64,000 nt of DNA, from assembly GCA_903896675.1 (NCBI GenBank), contig CAITYU010000333.1, forward strand, positions 1 through 64,000, in the 5' to 3' direction. This DNA comes from an uncultured Planctomycetaceae bacterium. Lineage in GTDB: Bacteria; Planctomycetota; Planctomycetia; Planctomycetales; Planctomycetaceae. The notes beneath the pieces are model-generated. The model was not told the DNA's origin and searched no databases. It saw only the letters and a program-made list of their open reading frames with translations. Positions within the stretch are counted from its first letter, which is position 1, and every line of letters starts with the position of its first letter. Position numbers and translations under genes: made by a program. This document shows positions 43,835-55,000 of the stretch, in pieces.

Positions 43835-45544
43835 ATGGGGCTGCCACTCGCGGAGATCTTCGAAGAGTTCTCCGACCTGGACCGCGAGGACCAGTCGAAA
43901 TACCTGCTGGAGCTCGGCGACGATCTGCCGCTGTTCCCCCCGGCTCTGCGCACTGAAGCAAACCGTGTCTATGGATGTCAGAGTCAGGTGTGGCTATCGG
44001 CTGACGTCAGCGGTCACGGAGACAATGCGGTCATCCGAATTCTGGCGGACAGCGACTCCAATATCGTTCGGGGGCTGATAGCAATCCTGCAGTCCGCCTA
44101 TGACGGAATGACCGCCTCTGAAATACTCAGCTATGATATTCAGGCCGTGTTTCGGCAGCTGAATCTGCAGCAGCATATTTCACCGCAGCGTCGAAACGGA
44201 CTGCGCGGGATGGTGGAACGCATCCAGCTCCTCGCCCGGAAACACGCCGTCAGTTTCGAGCTGTCTGCAGAAGAATCAGCCAGTGTTGCAGGCGCGGTGC
44301 TGCCCCTGTGTCCGGCCCCGCGATTTGATGTCCTGCAGATCCGCAGGCAGTTCCCGGTGCTCAACAGACCCCTCGGAGATGGACGGTTTCCTGTTTATCT
44401 GGACAGCGGAGCCTCCTCACAAAAGCCGGCCTGTGTCATCGAAAAGGAACGCGAGGTTGAGGAACAGTACTACGCCAACGCGCATCGGGGCACTTACCAG
44501 TTCGGGGTGCGAATTGATGAGGAGTTCGAGTCAGCTCGTGAACTGACAGCAAACTTCCTCGGAGCCCGATCTGCGGACGAAATCGTATTCACCGCCGGAA
44601 CCACGGCCGGCTTGAATCTGATCGCTTTCGGCTGGGCACTGCCGCGCCTGCGTCCCGGTGATGAAATCCTCACAACCGTGATGGAGCATCACGCAAACTT
44701 CGTCCCATGGCAGCAGGTGGCGATTCGCACGGGAGCCCGGCTGAAACTCATCCCACTGACATCGGACGGCCGGCTGGACGCATCCGCATTCGACTCCGTC
44801 TTCACTGAAAAAGTCCGGCTTGTGGCGGTCACCGCCATGTCCAACATGCTGGGAACCATCAACCCCATTCGGGAAATTGCCAGAAGGTGCCGTCAGATCA
44901 ACGCCTGCCTCGTTGTTGACGGCGCCCAGAGTGTCCCGCATCTCCCTGCAAATGTTGCGGCTGATGAGGTCGACTTCCTTGTCTTCAGCGGACACAAAAT
45001 CTACGGCCCCACAGGAGTGGGCGTCGTATACGGTCGCCAGTCAAGGCTGGAGGAGATGGAACCGGTGATGTTCGGAGGTCATATGATTTCCGAGGTCACA
45101 ACTGAACGCTCAGTCTGGTCACGACCGCCGGCGAAATTTGAGGCCGGTACGATGCCCATCGTGCAGGTGATCGGCCTCGGCGCAGCCATTCGCTGGCTGC
45201 AGCAACTGGGGCTGGCCGCCGTGCATCAGCACGAAGAGCAATTGACTCGTCTGTTGTTTGATGGTCTGCGTGAAATCCCCGGACTGCGAATCTTCGGTCC
45301 AGCCCCCGAGCATCGCGGGGCCATCGTCAGCTTCCGGATCGACGGCGTTCACCCGGAGGATCTGGCCGCGTTGCTCGACAGCCACGGCGTGTTCACGCGA
45401 CATGGACATCACTGCACCATGCCGCTGCATGCTCACCTTGGTATTGCCGGATCCACTCGCGTCAGTTTCGGAGTCTACAACACTGCTGACGACGTGCAGG
45501 CGTTCCTGAAAGCCCTGAACCAGGCTCGTCAGCAACTGCAGTGA
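43835..45544 (+). CDS. SufE-SufS fusion (sulfur acceptor plus cysteine desulfurase)
   Basis: A 569-residue protein joining two partners of the SUF pathway. Residues 1-140 are SufE: VYGCQSQVWL with the sulfur-accepting Cys48. A short linker leads to SufS from about 165 on: YLDSGASSQKP (190s), MEHHANFVPW (283-292), FSGHKIYGPTG with PLP-binding Lys388, and RHGHHCTMPLH with the desulfurase Cys527. All active residues are intact. SufS produces a persulfide that SufE passes to the scaffold, so fusion would channel sulfur within one chain. It follows mrp by 40 bases, giving a compact Fe-S assembly pair. No sufBCD is in the window. Confidence 0.92.
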   Translation: MGLPLAEIFEEFSDLDREDQSKYLLELGDDLPLFPPALRTEANRVYGCQSQVWLSADVSGHGDNAVIRILADSDSNIVRGLIAILQSAYDGMTASEILSYDIQAVFRQLNLQQHISPQRRNGLRGMVERIQLLARKHAVSFELSAEESASVAGAVLPLCPAPRFDVLQIRRQFPVLNRPLGDGRFPVYLDSGASSQKPACVIEKEREVEEQYYANAHRGTYQFGVRIDEEFESARELTANFLGARSADEIVFTAGTTAGLNLIAFGWALPRLRPGDEILTTVMEHHANFVPWQQVAIRTGARLKLIPLTSDGRLDASAFDSVFTEKVRLVAVTAMSNMLGTINPIREIARRCRQINACLVVDGAQSVPHLPANVAADEVDFLVFSGHKIYGPTGVGVVYGRQSRLEEMEPVMFGGHMISEVTTERSVWSRPPAKFEAGTMPIVQVIGLGAAIRWLQQLGLAAVHQHEEQLTRLLFDGLREIPGLRIFGPAPEHRGAIVSFRIDGVHPEDLAALLDSHGVFTRHGHHCTMPLHAHLGIAGSTRVSFGVYNTADDVQAFLKALNQARQQLQ

Positions 45545-45551
45545 TGACAAT

Positions 45552-45574
45552 CGCGCGGACCCACTGTCCGCGCG
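45552..45574. terminator. Hairpin between convergent sufE-sufS and Gfo/Idh/MocA genes
   Basis: CGCGCGGAC (45552-45560), CCACT loop, GTCCGCGCG (45566-45574): a perfect 9-base-pair stem without a T-run. Its location between convergent genes suggests shared termination. Confidence 0.55.
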
Positions 45575-45607
45575 GGCGGACTGCTGTTCAACCCGGCCAC
45601 ACCCGAA

Positions 45608-46939
45608 CTAGACAGCACGCACTTCAAAACCGCTGCGATACGACTTCGTCAGTAGTTTGTCCGCCGCTGGCAGATCTGTCCGGAAGCTTTCAGCGTTCCA
45701 CTGAATCTTCTGACCGGGCAGTCGAGCGGCCACATTCCCCAACTGCACCGTCTCGGTCAGCGGACCAGCGTAGTCGAAACCATCCGTAGTTTTCTGCCCA
45801 GCCAGCACCGCATCCACCCACGCGTGCCAGTGACTCACACCAGCAACGTCAGGAAGTTTGTAATCTGCAAATCTGTCCATCGGGTACAACTGCGGCATAC
45901 CTACGTGCGGCAGCACCATCGTGCCACCTTCGCCGATGAACAGCGAACCGGCATTCGGCAGTTGCCGGTCGGCAGGCATGCCGGCCAGTTCCACCGGTGG
46001 CTTCAGTCCACCGTCACGCCAGATCACTTTGATCGCTCCAGTCGTGTACTGCGTGCCGGCAAACTCCCAGGTAACGGTTTCCGGCCCAGGCCAGACTTCA
46101 GCAGTTGTCCCCGAGTTCTCCGCCAGAATGCTCGCGGGGTGTCGGATACCGAGGGCCGAGAACACCGGATCCAGGATATGACAGCCGAAGTCGCCCAGGG
46201 CCCCGGAACCAAAATCCTGCCAGTCACGCCACTTGAACGGATGATAGACGTCGGCGGCGAACGGCCGCTCCGGTGCCGCTCCCAGCCAGAGATCCCAGTT
46301 GACCGTCGGCGGAACGTCAGCAGGTGCCGGGCGATCGGTCCGCTGACAGTACTGTCGCCCCTGAACTCCAACCCACGAGTGGACCTCCCGGACTCGACCA
46401 ATCGCACCATCCTGTATCAGCCGGACCCCCAGTCGATACTCCTTCGCCGAATGAATCTGATTACCCATCTGAGTTGTCACGCCGGCTTTTTCCGCCATTC
46501 GCGTCAGTTGCCGCGCTTCCCAAACCGTGTGTGTCAGTGGCTTCTGGCAGTAAACATGCTTTCCCATCTGCATGGCAGCCATCGCCACTGGTGCATGCAT
46601 GTGGTCGGGAGTGGACACGATGACCGCATCCACAGTTGCTCCCAGCTGCTGCAGCATTTCACGATAATCCGACCAGTGCCTGACGCCCGGATAAGCTGCG
46701 TCGGCCTTGTCAAAACGTGTCGAGTCAATGTCGCAGAAGCCAACAAACTTCACCGCCTCATGGGTGCCGATACTGTTGAGGTCAGCCCATCCCATTCCAT
46801 TCACGCCCACTGCTGCCACATTCAACTGTTTGTGGCGATTTGCAGCCTGCAGCACTGAGGGCAGGCCCGCAGCACCGATCAACGCTGCTGAATGCTGTAG
46901 AAACTGACGTCGATTCGTTGACTGATCGGACGCGGCCAT
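45608..46939 (-). CDS. Tat-exported Gfo/Idh/MocA family oxidoreductase
   Basis: A 443-residue NAD(P)-dependent sugar oxidoreductase. A twin-arginine signal is visible (NRRQFLQHSAALIGAAGLP, Arg10/Arg11), so it should fold in the cytoplasm with its cofactor and then be exported. The Rossmann domain has NVAAVGVNGMGWADL, and the motif HVYCQKPLTHTVWEARQLT with the conserved EKP-like Lys-Pro (here QKP). The C-terminal domain contains GSGALGDFGCHILDP, frequent in planctomycete members. Start at 46939 fits MAASDQSTNRRQF; the frame extends to 47035 without signal. It is divergent from the PSCyt1/PSD1 operon, 270 bases apart, and probably acts on sugars released there. Confidence 0.9.
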   Translation of the reverse strand: MAASDQSTNRRQFLQHSAALIGAAGLPSVLQAANRHKQLNVAAVGVNGMGWADLNSIGTHEAVKFVGFCDIDSTRFDKADAAYPGVRHWSDYREMLQQLGATVDAVIVSTPDHMHAPVAMAAMQMGKHVYCQKPLTHTVWEARQLTRMAEKAGVTTQMGNQIHSAKEYRLGVRLIQDGAIGRVREVHSWVGVQGRQYCQRTDRPAPADVPPTVNWDLWLGAAPERPFAADVYHPFKWRDWQDFGSGALGDFGCHILDPVFSALGIRHPASILAENSGTTAEVWPGPETVTWEFAGTQYTTGAIKVIWRDGGLKPPVELAGMPADRQLPNAGSLFIGEGGTMVLPHVGMPQLYPMDRFADYKLPDVAGVSHWHAWVDAVLAGQKTTDGFDYAGPLTETVQLGNVAARLPGQKIQWNAESFRTDLPAADKLLTKSYRSGFEVRAV

Positions 46940-47209
46940 AGCCTGAGTTCCCTGAATGGTGGGGTAATGATGAGGAATTCCGGGGACGCAATTGTCCCTG
47001 ATCAGCAATCTCTCCGGAATTGAGCCAAAAGACAAGTCTTCCGGGTATTCCGCTCACTACCGCCCCGGTTCTGCATGCAGCCCGGTCCGTAAACTCACTC
47101 GAGAGTGGCAAAACAGCGACGTATACTGATACACTTTCAGTCGTGCGGTCCATCATCTGCGCCAGCCCTCGGTTCCATTCAGCCAGCCATTCTTCACCTG
47201 GACACAGCC

Positions 47210-50200
47210 ATGCCGGGAATTCAGATCCTCCTGTCCCTGCGTTCAATCGCTTCTCCTGCGGGCATGGCTGCATTGATCACCTGCACGCTGCTGATGACTG
47301 CAGCCCATGCTGCGGATCCGGCCGACGCTGTACAGTTCAATCGGGATATTCGCCCGATTCTGGCCGCCAACTGCCTCGAATGCCACGGCTTCGACGCCGG
47401 TACTCGCAAAGGTGATCTGCGTCTGGATACACCGGAAGGCGCTTTTCTGGACCACGATGGAAGGGCCGCCGTGAAACCTGGAAAGCCCGAAAACAGTGAA
47501 CTTATCAAACGAATCGACTCCTCCGATGCCGACATTCAGATGCCACCTCCGGAAACCGGAAAAACGCTGACCGCACAGCAGAAAAATCTGCTGCGTCGCT
47601 GGATCGAAGAAGGTGCTGCATGGCAGAAACACTGGGCATTCGAAGCCCCTGTCACGCCACCTCTGCCCGCAGTCCGTCGGGCCGACTGGGTCCGCAACCC
47701 CGCCGACGCATTTGTTCTGCATCGGCTCGAGCAGACAGGACTGCAGCCGCAACCGGAGGCGGATCGAACCACACTGATCCGCCGCGTGGCTTTTATCCTG
47801 ACAGGACTGCCACCAGCGGTTTCGGAAGTCGATGAATTCCTCAGCGACCAGTCGCCGGATGCCTACGAACGCATGATCGAGAGATATCTGCAGTCACCTC
47901 GCTATGGTGAAGAACAGGCTCGACACTGGCTCGATGTTGCTCGGTATGCTGACACTCACGGACTGCATCTGGACAATGAACGTGAAATGTGGGCGTGGCG
48001 CGACTGGGTGATCAGTGCCTACAATCGCAATCTGCCATTTGATCAGTTCACCACGTGGCAGCTTGCCGGTGACCTGCTGCCCAACGCCACGCTCGAACAG
48101 AAGGTGGCCACGGGATTCAATCGCTGCAATGTGACAACCAGTGAAGGTGGGGCGATCAATGAAGAATGGCTCTACCGCTATGCGGTGGATCGAACCAGCA
48201 CGACGATGCAGACATGGATGGGTGTGACCGCAGGCTGCGCCGTCTGCCACGATCACAAATACGATCCCATAACCATGCGTGATTTCTACTCTATGTACGC
48301 CTTTTTCTATTCGGCGGCCGATCCCGGCATGGATGGTAATATCAGCCGGACACAACCCTTTCTGCGAGTTCGGACGCCCGAAAGGCAGTTGTTGACGGAC
48401 GACGCCGATGCTCGCGTAAAGCTGGCGGAGCAGCAGTTGCAGAAATCGCTCAGCGACGCAGCAGCAACCGACAGGCTCACCGATGAACCGGCAGACCCCG
48501 CTGCAGAACGCTCTGTCAGTGATCTGATCCTCGACGATTTCCTGCCTCCCGGCAGCCGATCCCGAAACACCTCCAGAAATGATGCCGTCTGGGTCCGCAG
48601 TGCAGGATCCGGAGATAACACGGACGCCCGCTCACTGGAACTGGCTTACGGATCAGACTACGAACTGACCATCGATCTGACACTGATTCCCATTGTGGTA
48701 CCGGCCGATGGCATTCTGACCGTTGATGTCTGGACGGACCCTCGACACCCCCCCCGCAGCCTCCGTATTCAGTACGACGACGGACGTGCTCGACGCTCAG
48801 TCTGGTCTGATACAACAGAAGTGTCCGGTGGCAGAAGGATGGGCAGCCTGCCAACACCCGGGATCTGGCATTCGCTCGAAATCTCACTCCCGCAGGCCGG
48901 ATCAACTCCCGGCGCACGCATTAAATCGCTGGTGCTCGGACAGGATGGTGGTCGCGTTCGCATCGACAGTGTCCGCATCGCCGGACGCATTGCTGCCGGA
49001 CGTGATCCCCGCGCCTCCTTCAAAGCCTGGTGGGAAATCTCCAAAGGGACAAATCCGGATGGTCTGACACCTGAACTGCAGAAGTTGCTTTCGGCTGGTC
49101 CGCAGGACACCCCGGATGCCGCACAACTTCTGCAGTTGAAGCAGTTCTGGAGACGAGTGGTGCAGCGTGTTGAAGATTCGCCGGCCGCAGCGGAGCGTAA
49201 ATCCCTGGATATGGCTCTCGCACGACAGGCTGCGGTTCAGGACGAGGTCCCCGGCACCTTCATGTTCACCGATCTGCCGCAGCCTCGCGAGGCGTTCATC
49301 ATGGAACGCGGACAGTACGACAAACGCGGTGCAAAGGTGGAACCCGGTGTTCCTGCTCAGTTTCCACCCCTGCGCAGCACTGATGGCCAAACACTCACGG
49401 GACGTCGCGCCACACGCCTCGACCTGGCCAACTGGTTCACCTCACCGGAGAACCCACTGACTGCCCGAGTGACCGTCAATCGCATCTGGCAGCAGGTCTT
49501 CGGCACTGGACTCGTCCGCACCAGTGATGATTTCGGTACTCGCGGTGATCCTCCATCCCACCCCGAACTGCTTGACTGGCTGGCCACCGAATTCCGCAAC
49601 TCCGGCTGGGACCAGAAACAGTTCTTTCGCCTGCTGCTCACCTCAGCCACATTCCGCCAGCGGTCAGTGGCTGCAGAGTCTGCCCTGCAGCTGGATTTCG
49701 ATAATCGACTGCTGTCCCGCGGCACAAGATTCCGCCTTGATGCGGAACAACTGCGCGATAATGTGCTTTACGTCAGCGGTCTGCTGGATGCCACCATGGG
49801 TGGTCGGGGGGTCATGCCCTATCAGCCACCGGATATCTGGGAACCCGTCGGTTATGAAAACAGCAACACCAGATTCTATATGCAGGAACATGGCGGTGCA
49901 CTCTACCGTCGCAGTGTTTACTGCTTCATCAAACGCACGGCACCGCCGCCCTTCATGACAAATTTCGATGCTCCCAACCGCGAGCAGTTCTGCAGTCGCC
50001 GCGAACGCAGCAATACCCCACTGCAGGCACTGCAGTTGATGAACGACGTGCAGCATTTTGAGGCCGCCAGAGTCCTCGCACAGCGACTGCTGCAATCCCC
50101 GGGGAATGACGTCGCCCGCATCACCCTGCTGCATCGCACAGTGCTGGCACGCGAACCGGCTGAAGACGAATTGCCGATTCTGCAGCAGGCATTGAAAACG

Positions 50201-50359
50201 CAGCAAAAACACTTTGAGAACTACCCTGAAAAAGCCGCTCTGGTGATTCGGAACGGGGAAGCCCCCATCGCTGAGCAACTGCCCGCTGTGGAACTGGCTG
50301 CCTGGACAATGCTCTGCAATCTGGTACTGAATCTCGACGAAACTGTCTGCCGCAACTGA
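47210..50359 (+). CDS. PSCyt1-PSCyt2(DUF1549)-PSD1(DUF1553) exported protein
   Basis: A 1049-residue planctomycete-type protein. An N-terminal signal segment (GMAALITCTLLMTAAHAAD) precedes PSCyt1, which has the heme motif ANCLECHGF. PSCyt2/DUF1549 follows (ARHWLDVARYADTHGLHLDN, AVCHDHKYDPI with a second CxxCH). Between DUF1549 and PSD1 lies a roughly 200-residue beta-sandwich-like insert (SDYELTIDLTLIPIVV, ARIKSLVLGQDGGRVRIDSV). PSD1/DUF1553 is at the end (NPLTARVTVNRIWQQVFGTG, SNTPLQALQLMNDVQ). The role is unproven; it is thought to act in polymer degradation at the cell surface. The sulfatase gene starts 17 bases after. The ORF is open from 47105. Confidence 0.9.
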   Translation: MPGIQILLSLRSIASPAGMAALITCTLLMTAAHAADPADAVQFNRDIRPILAANCLECHGFDAGTRKGDLRLDTPEGAFLDHDGRAAVKPGKPENSELIKRIDSSDADIQMPPPETGKTLTAQQKNLLRRWIEEGAAWQKHWAFEAPVTPPLPAVRRADWVRNPADAFVLHRLEQTGLQPQPEADRTTLIRRVAFILTGLPPAVSEVDEFLSDQSPDAYERMIERYLQSPRYGEEQARHWLDVARYADTHGLHLDNEREMWAWRDWVISAYNRNLPFDQFTTWQLAGDLLPNATLEQKVATGFNRCNVTTSEGGAINEEWLYRYAVDRTSTTMQTWMGVTAGCAVCHDHKYDPITMRDFYSMYAFFYSAADPGMDGNISRTQPFLRVRTPERQLLTDDADARVKLAEQQLQKSLSDAAATDRLTDEPADPAAERSVSDLILDDFLPPGSRSRNTSRNDAVWVRSAGSGDNTDARSLELAYGSDYELTIDLTLIPIVVPADGILTVDVWTDPRHPPRSLRIQYDDGRARRSVWSDTTEVSGGRRMGSLPTPGIWHSLEISLPQAGSTPGARIKSLVLGQDGGRVRIDSVRIAGRIAAGRDPRASFKAWWEISKGTNPDGLTPELQKLLSAGPQDTPDAAQLLQLKQFWRRVVQRVEDSPAAAERKSLDMALARQAAVQDEVPGTFMFTDLPQPREAFIMERGQYDKRGAKVEPGVPAQFPPLRSTDGQTLTGRRATRLDLANWFTSPENPLTARVTVNRIWQQVFGTGLVRTSDDFGTRGDPPSHPELLDWLATEFRNSGWDQKQFFRLLLTSATFRQRSVAAESALQLDFDNRLLSRGTRFRLDAEQLRDNVLYVSGLLDATMGGRGVMPYQPPDIWEPVGYENSNTRFYMQEHGGALYRRSVYCFIKRTAPPPFMTNFDAPNREQFCSRRERSNTPLQALQLMNDVQHFEAARVLAQRLLQSPGNDVARITLLHRTVLAREPAEDELPILQQALKTQQKHFENYPEKAALVIRNGEAPIAEQLPAVELAAWTMLCNLVLNLDETVCRN

Positions 50360-50376
50360 ACTTTGAAAGCCGAACC

Positions 50377-51990
50377 ATGTTTCGAACAACCTGCCTGCTG
50401 ATATCTCTGCTGAGCTGGCTGCCACTGTCTGCCACCAGTCCGGCTCAGTCTCCCGCTGCCCAGGCGACACCTCGTCGACCGAATATTGTCTTTATCTTCT
50501 GCGACGACCTGACCTGTCAGGCCATCAGCGCCTACGGTGAAAGTCGACACCTTCTGGAAACACCCCATATCGACAAACTGGCCGCACAGGGCGCCCGCTT
50601 CGATCGCTGCCTTGTCACAAACTCGATCTGTGGCCCCAGCCGAGCCACGATCCTGACCGGAAAATACTCGCACCGCAACGGGTTCTACAACAACAGCAAC
50701 TGCACCTTCGACAACTCGCAGACAACCTTCCCCAAATTACTGAAGGCTGCCGGGTATCAGACTGCCATGATCGGAAAATGGCACCTCGTCTCGGACCCCA
50801 CCGGATTCGATCACTGGCAGATTCTGCCCGGCCAGGGGCTTTACTATAACCCGCCCATGATTCGCAACGGCGAAAAGGTCAAACTGACCGGATATACGAC
50901 CGACCTGATCGCTGATCTCTCGATTGACTGGCTGAAGCAGCGGGATCGCACAAAACCGTTTCTCCTCATGAGCCAGCACAAAGCACCACATCGCGAATGG
51001 GCTCCCGCACTTCGACACCTGGGCTGGGACAATGACCGGGTTTATCCGGAGCCCCCCACACTGTTCGATGATTTTTCAGGACGCAGTCGCGCCGTGGCCG
51101 ATCACGATATGGGACTTGATCGAACCTTTACGGAACTTGATGCAAAACTGCGTCCCTCACCCAATATGTCTCCTGAACAACTGCAGCAGTGGAACGCATG
51201 GTACGGACCGCGAAATGAGAAATTCCTCGCAGCAGGACTGCAGGGCAGGGAACTCGTCCGCTGGAGATACAACCGCTATATGCATGACTACCTCGCCTGT
51301 GTGAAGGCGGTGGACGAAAACGTCGGACGACTCATGCAGACTCTGGAGGATGAGGGGGAAGCGGAAAACACAGTGGTTGTGTTTACGAGCGATCAGGGAT
51401 TCTTTCTGGGAGAACATGGCTGGTTCGATAAACGCTGGATCTTTGAAGAATCGCTCCGTACACCGATGATGGTGCGCTGGCCCGGCGTTGTGAAGCCCGG
51501 GTCCGTGCAGAAGGAAATTGTTTCGCTCGTTGACTTTGCACAGACATTCCTTGAAATCGCCGGACTTGAGCAGCCGGGCGATATGCAGGGACGCAGCCTG
51601 CTGCCCATTCTGCAGGGGCAGACTCCGACGGACTGGAGAACCAGCCTGTATTACCACTATTACGAATTCCCGGCGCCGCATCGGGTTCGGCCACACATGG
51701 GTGTCATCACCGATCGCTACAAGCTCGTGCACTACTACAAGCCGGATATCGACGAATGGGAACTGCTCGATCGACAGCAGAATCCCGAAGAAACAAAGAA
51801 CTACTACAACGATCCGGAATATGCCCAGGTGGTTAGCGAACTGCAGACCGAACTGCAGCGACTGCGTCAGGAAGTCGGTGACACCGCCGAGGCTCCGCGG
51901 TCCGCATACGGGAACCAGCCGTTTGACGGAGAGGCCGTCAAGCCTCAAAAGAAGCCAGGCTCAGAGAAAAAACAGACCAAACAGCAGTGA
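50377..51990 (+). CDS. Exported sulfatase (FGly-type)
   Basis: A 537-residue type I sulfatase with a signal peptide (CLLISLLSWLPLSATSPAQS). The metal site begins IVFIFCDDLTCQ and the modification motif is CGPSRATILTG, with Cys85 to become formylglycine. IGKWHL follows, and Asp/His ligands sit in HKAPHREW and VFTSDQGFFLGEHGWFDKRW. It should cut sulfate esters from a polysaccharide or lipid outside the cytoplasm. It sits 17 bases after and 16 bases before PSCyt1/PSD1 genes, so the three form one operon, a common planctomycete arrangement. The FGly-generating enzyme is not in the window. Confidence 0.95.
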   Translation: MFRTTCLLISLLSWLPLSATSPAQSPAAQATPRRPNIVFIFCDDLTCQAISAYGESRHLLETPHIDKLAAQGARFDRCLVTNSICGPSRATILTGKYSHRNGFYNNSNCTFDNSQTTFPKLLKAAGYQTAMIGKWHLVSDPTGFDHWQILPGQGLYYNPPMIRNGEKVKLTGYTTDLIADLSIDWLKQRDRTKPFLLMSQHKAPHREWAPALRHLGWDNDRVYPEPPTLFDDFSGRSRAVADHDMGLDRTFTELDAKLRPSPNMSPEQLQQWNAWYGPRNEKFLAAGLQGRELVRWRYNRYMHDYLACVKAVDENVGRLMQTLEDEGEAENTVVVFTSDQGFFLGEHGWFDKRWIFEESLRTPMMVRWPGVVKPGSVQKEIVSLVDFAQTFLEIAGLEQPGDMQGRSLLPILQGQTPTDWRTSLYYHYYEFPAPHRVRPHMGVITDRYKLVHYYKPDIDEWELLDRQQNPEETKNYYNDPEYAQVVSELQTELQRLRQEVGDTAEAPRSAYGNQPFDGEAVKPQKKPGSEKKQTKQQ

Positions 51991-52006
51991 ATACCGGAGG
52001 TGCTGA

Positions 52007-55000
52007 ATGTCGCTGGTCAGTCGCTGCGCAATTCTCATCCTCACGGTTCTGATCAGGCCGGTGTCAGGACAGACGGCCCCCGATTTCGACCGGGATGTTG
52101 CTCCTGTCCTGCTCAGTCGCTGCCTCGAATGTCACCGGAAAGCCAATCCCTCCGGTGGCCTTTCGCTCGAGACTGCCGCTGATCAGCGCCGCGGCGGCGA
52201 CAGTGGTCCGGCACTGATTCCCGGCAATGCGCCCAGCAGCCTGCTGCTGACTCGAGTCCTGGCAGCCGAAATGCCACCTCCGATGAATGGTCACGATCGT
52301 CCGCTGCCCCAGCCGGAAATGGATGTCCTCAGACGCTGGATTGATGCGGGGGCCGTCGTTCCCGACGGCCGGATGCTTGATCTGTTCGAAAAAACTCTCA
52401 CCAATCGCGGTGGTCGCGACTGGTGGTCGTTTCAGCCACTGCAGACAACTCAGCCACCGCCACCCTCCTCGATCCCCTGGAACACATGGCAAACCCATCC
52501 CATTGACCGATTCATTGCAGCCGGTCTGCAGCAACAGCAGTTGACACCGGCCCCCTCAGCGACAGCCCGGGAGCTGGTAAGAAGGCTGAGCTGGGTGGTG
52601 ACCGGTCTGCCTCCACTGGATTCCGACATGGAACTGGCTGCTGCCGCAGACAGAGCAGGGCAGGGGGGGCTGACAGCCATTCAATCTCAGCAACTGGTTG
52701 ATCGGCTGCTCGCATCACCTCACTATGGTGAACGCTGGGCCAGACACTGGCTGGATGTGGTACGTTATGCCGACACCAGTGGATATGAACGCGACCAGCC
52801 CAAACCATTTGCCTGGAAGTATCGAGACTGGGTCGTGCAGGCACTGAATGCGGACCTTCCATGGGATCAGTTTGTCCGCCTGCAGCTCGCCGGAGACGAA
52901 GTGCCGAATCGCAGTGAGCACACGGTCATTGCCACTGGCTTTCTGCGGCTGGGCACATGGAACGACGAGCCGAATGACCCGGAAGACTACGTGTATGAAC
53001 GCCTTGAAGATCTGGTGCACACGACGTCCTCAGCCTTTCTGGGACTGACCGTCAAATGTGCACGCTGCCACGATCATAAATTCGATCCGATTCCCCAGTC
53101 CGATTATTATCGATTTGCGGCAGCCTTCTGGCCGGGACCACTGAAATCCGGAAGTCGCACGCTGCTGGGTGGACCGGACGCAGAAACACTGGGATTTCCG
53201 GAAGTCCTCGGCTGGACAGACCTCACGCGACAGCCCTCGCCGCTGCATATACTGAAAAACGGCGAGCGTCACAGGCCGCTGCAGGCTGTTTCCGCTGGTC
53301 CACTCAGTTGCCTGCCAGCACCGGGGCGCAGTGATTTTTCTGCAGCGGAAGCCGGCAGCACAACACGGCTCAGACTGCAGTTGGCAGACTGGATTGCCAG
53401 CCCGCAGAATGCACTTGCCGCGCGAGTCATCGTGAACCGCCTGTGGATGCACCATTTCGGAGAAGGTCTTGTTCGCAGCACCAGCAACTTCGGCTTCACC
53501 GGCGATCAGCCCAGCCATCCTGAACTGCTGGACTGGCTCGCCGCAGAACTGCTGCGCAGTGGCGGCAGCCTGAAGCACGTGCACCGTCTGATACTGACCT
53601 CAGCAGCGTGGCAGCAGTCAGCACAACATCCGCAGGAACAGCACTATAGTTCCGTCGACGCAGGCAACCGCTGGCTGTGGCGCGCCAACCGGCGAAGGCA
53701 GGACGCTGAATCCCTCCGGGATGCGTTTCTGGTCGCATCCGGGGAACTGGATCGACGACTCGGAGGCCCCGGTTTCGTACCCACGCTCAGCACGGACGCC
53801 CTCGAAGGCCTCTCGAAAAAAGACGCAGCATGGACAGCATCACCACCGTCAGAACAACTGCGACGCAGTCTGTATATGTATCTGCAGCGCAGTTTGCAGC
53901 CACCCATGATGACCACCTTCGATCAGTGTGATACCACCATCTCCTGCGGGCGCAGAGATGTCTCCATCGTCGCCCCTCAGGCACTGACAATGCTGAATAA
54001 TCAGTTCATGCACCAGCGCGCCGAGGCACTGGCCGCTGCCACTGTATCCAAACCCGGACAGATCGCCCGGATCCGACACATCTGGCAGGCAATCCTGCAG
54101 CGACAGCCTCGTGAAGAAGAGCTGTCGGACAGCCTCCAGCACCTTGAAACTCAACAACGCCTGCTGGTCGAAAGTCTGCAGCTTGCGGCAGCACGCAGGC
54201 AAAATCCGCTGCCCGCCCGCATTGCCCCGGCAGTTACAGCCGTCTGCCGACAAATCGCTGCCCCAACGGAATCCGTCCCCCTCACCGCTGAAGTACGACT
54301 GCTGCTGGATGCCTCCACAGGAATCCAGCTGTCCCCAAACGGATCCGTCGAACTCTGGCTCAGCCGCGATCCAGCCGGGCGAAACGCAACCCAGCCTGTA
54401 CCCGCACGCAGGCCAACGCTCAGCAGACTGCCGGGAAAAGAATACGCTGCAGTGCAGTTCGACGGACGCGGCAGCTTCCTGCAGCTTGGCAATGGACTGC
54501 TGGAACGGGACGAATTCACAGTGTTTGCCGTAGTGACGGATCAAGCCGCCGCAGGACACCGGGAACTGCTGTCAAACTGGAGCGGACGCGATGGAAACTC
54601 CACGGAGTCCCTGTTCGTGGGACTCACAGGCGAACGAGCCTTCCGCTTAAGCGACGCTCTGTCCGGAGCCGGAGAATTGCAGCAGGGCGACCAGCCCTTT
54701 CTGCTGACTGCTGCCAATGGGCCGAACGGAGCCGCACTCTTCCAGGGACTGCGGCAGGCCGTCTTCCAGTCAGCCAGACTACCCACCAGACGACTCGATA
54801 CACCCTGGGTCATCGGGCAACAGGGGAATATCGAGGGCGAGTACTGGCAGGGACACCTCAGCCTGCTGGTGGTCTTCGACCGTCAACTCAATCCCGATGA
54901 ACGGCTGGCGGTGCAGAGTGCCATCAGCAGCAGGTTCAGTCTGCCTCTGCAGGAACAGCCCACGGCAAAGCCTGCCAATCCCGAGCAACTGGCACTCGCT

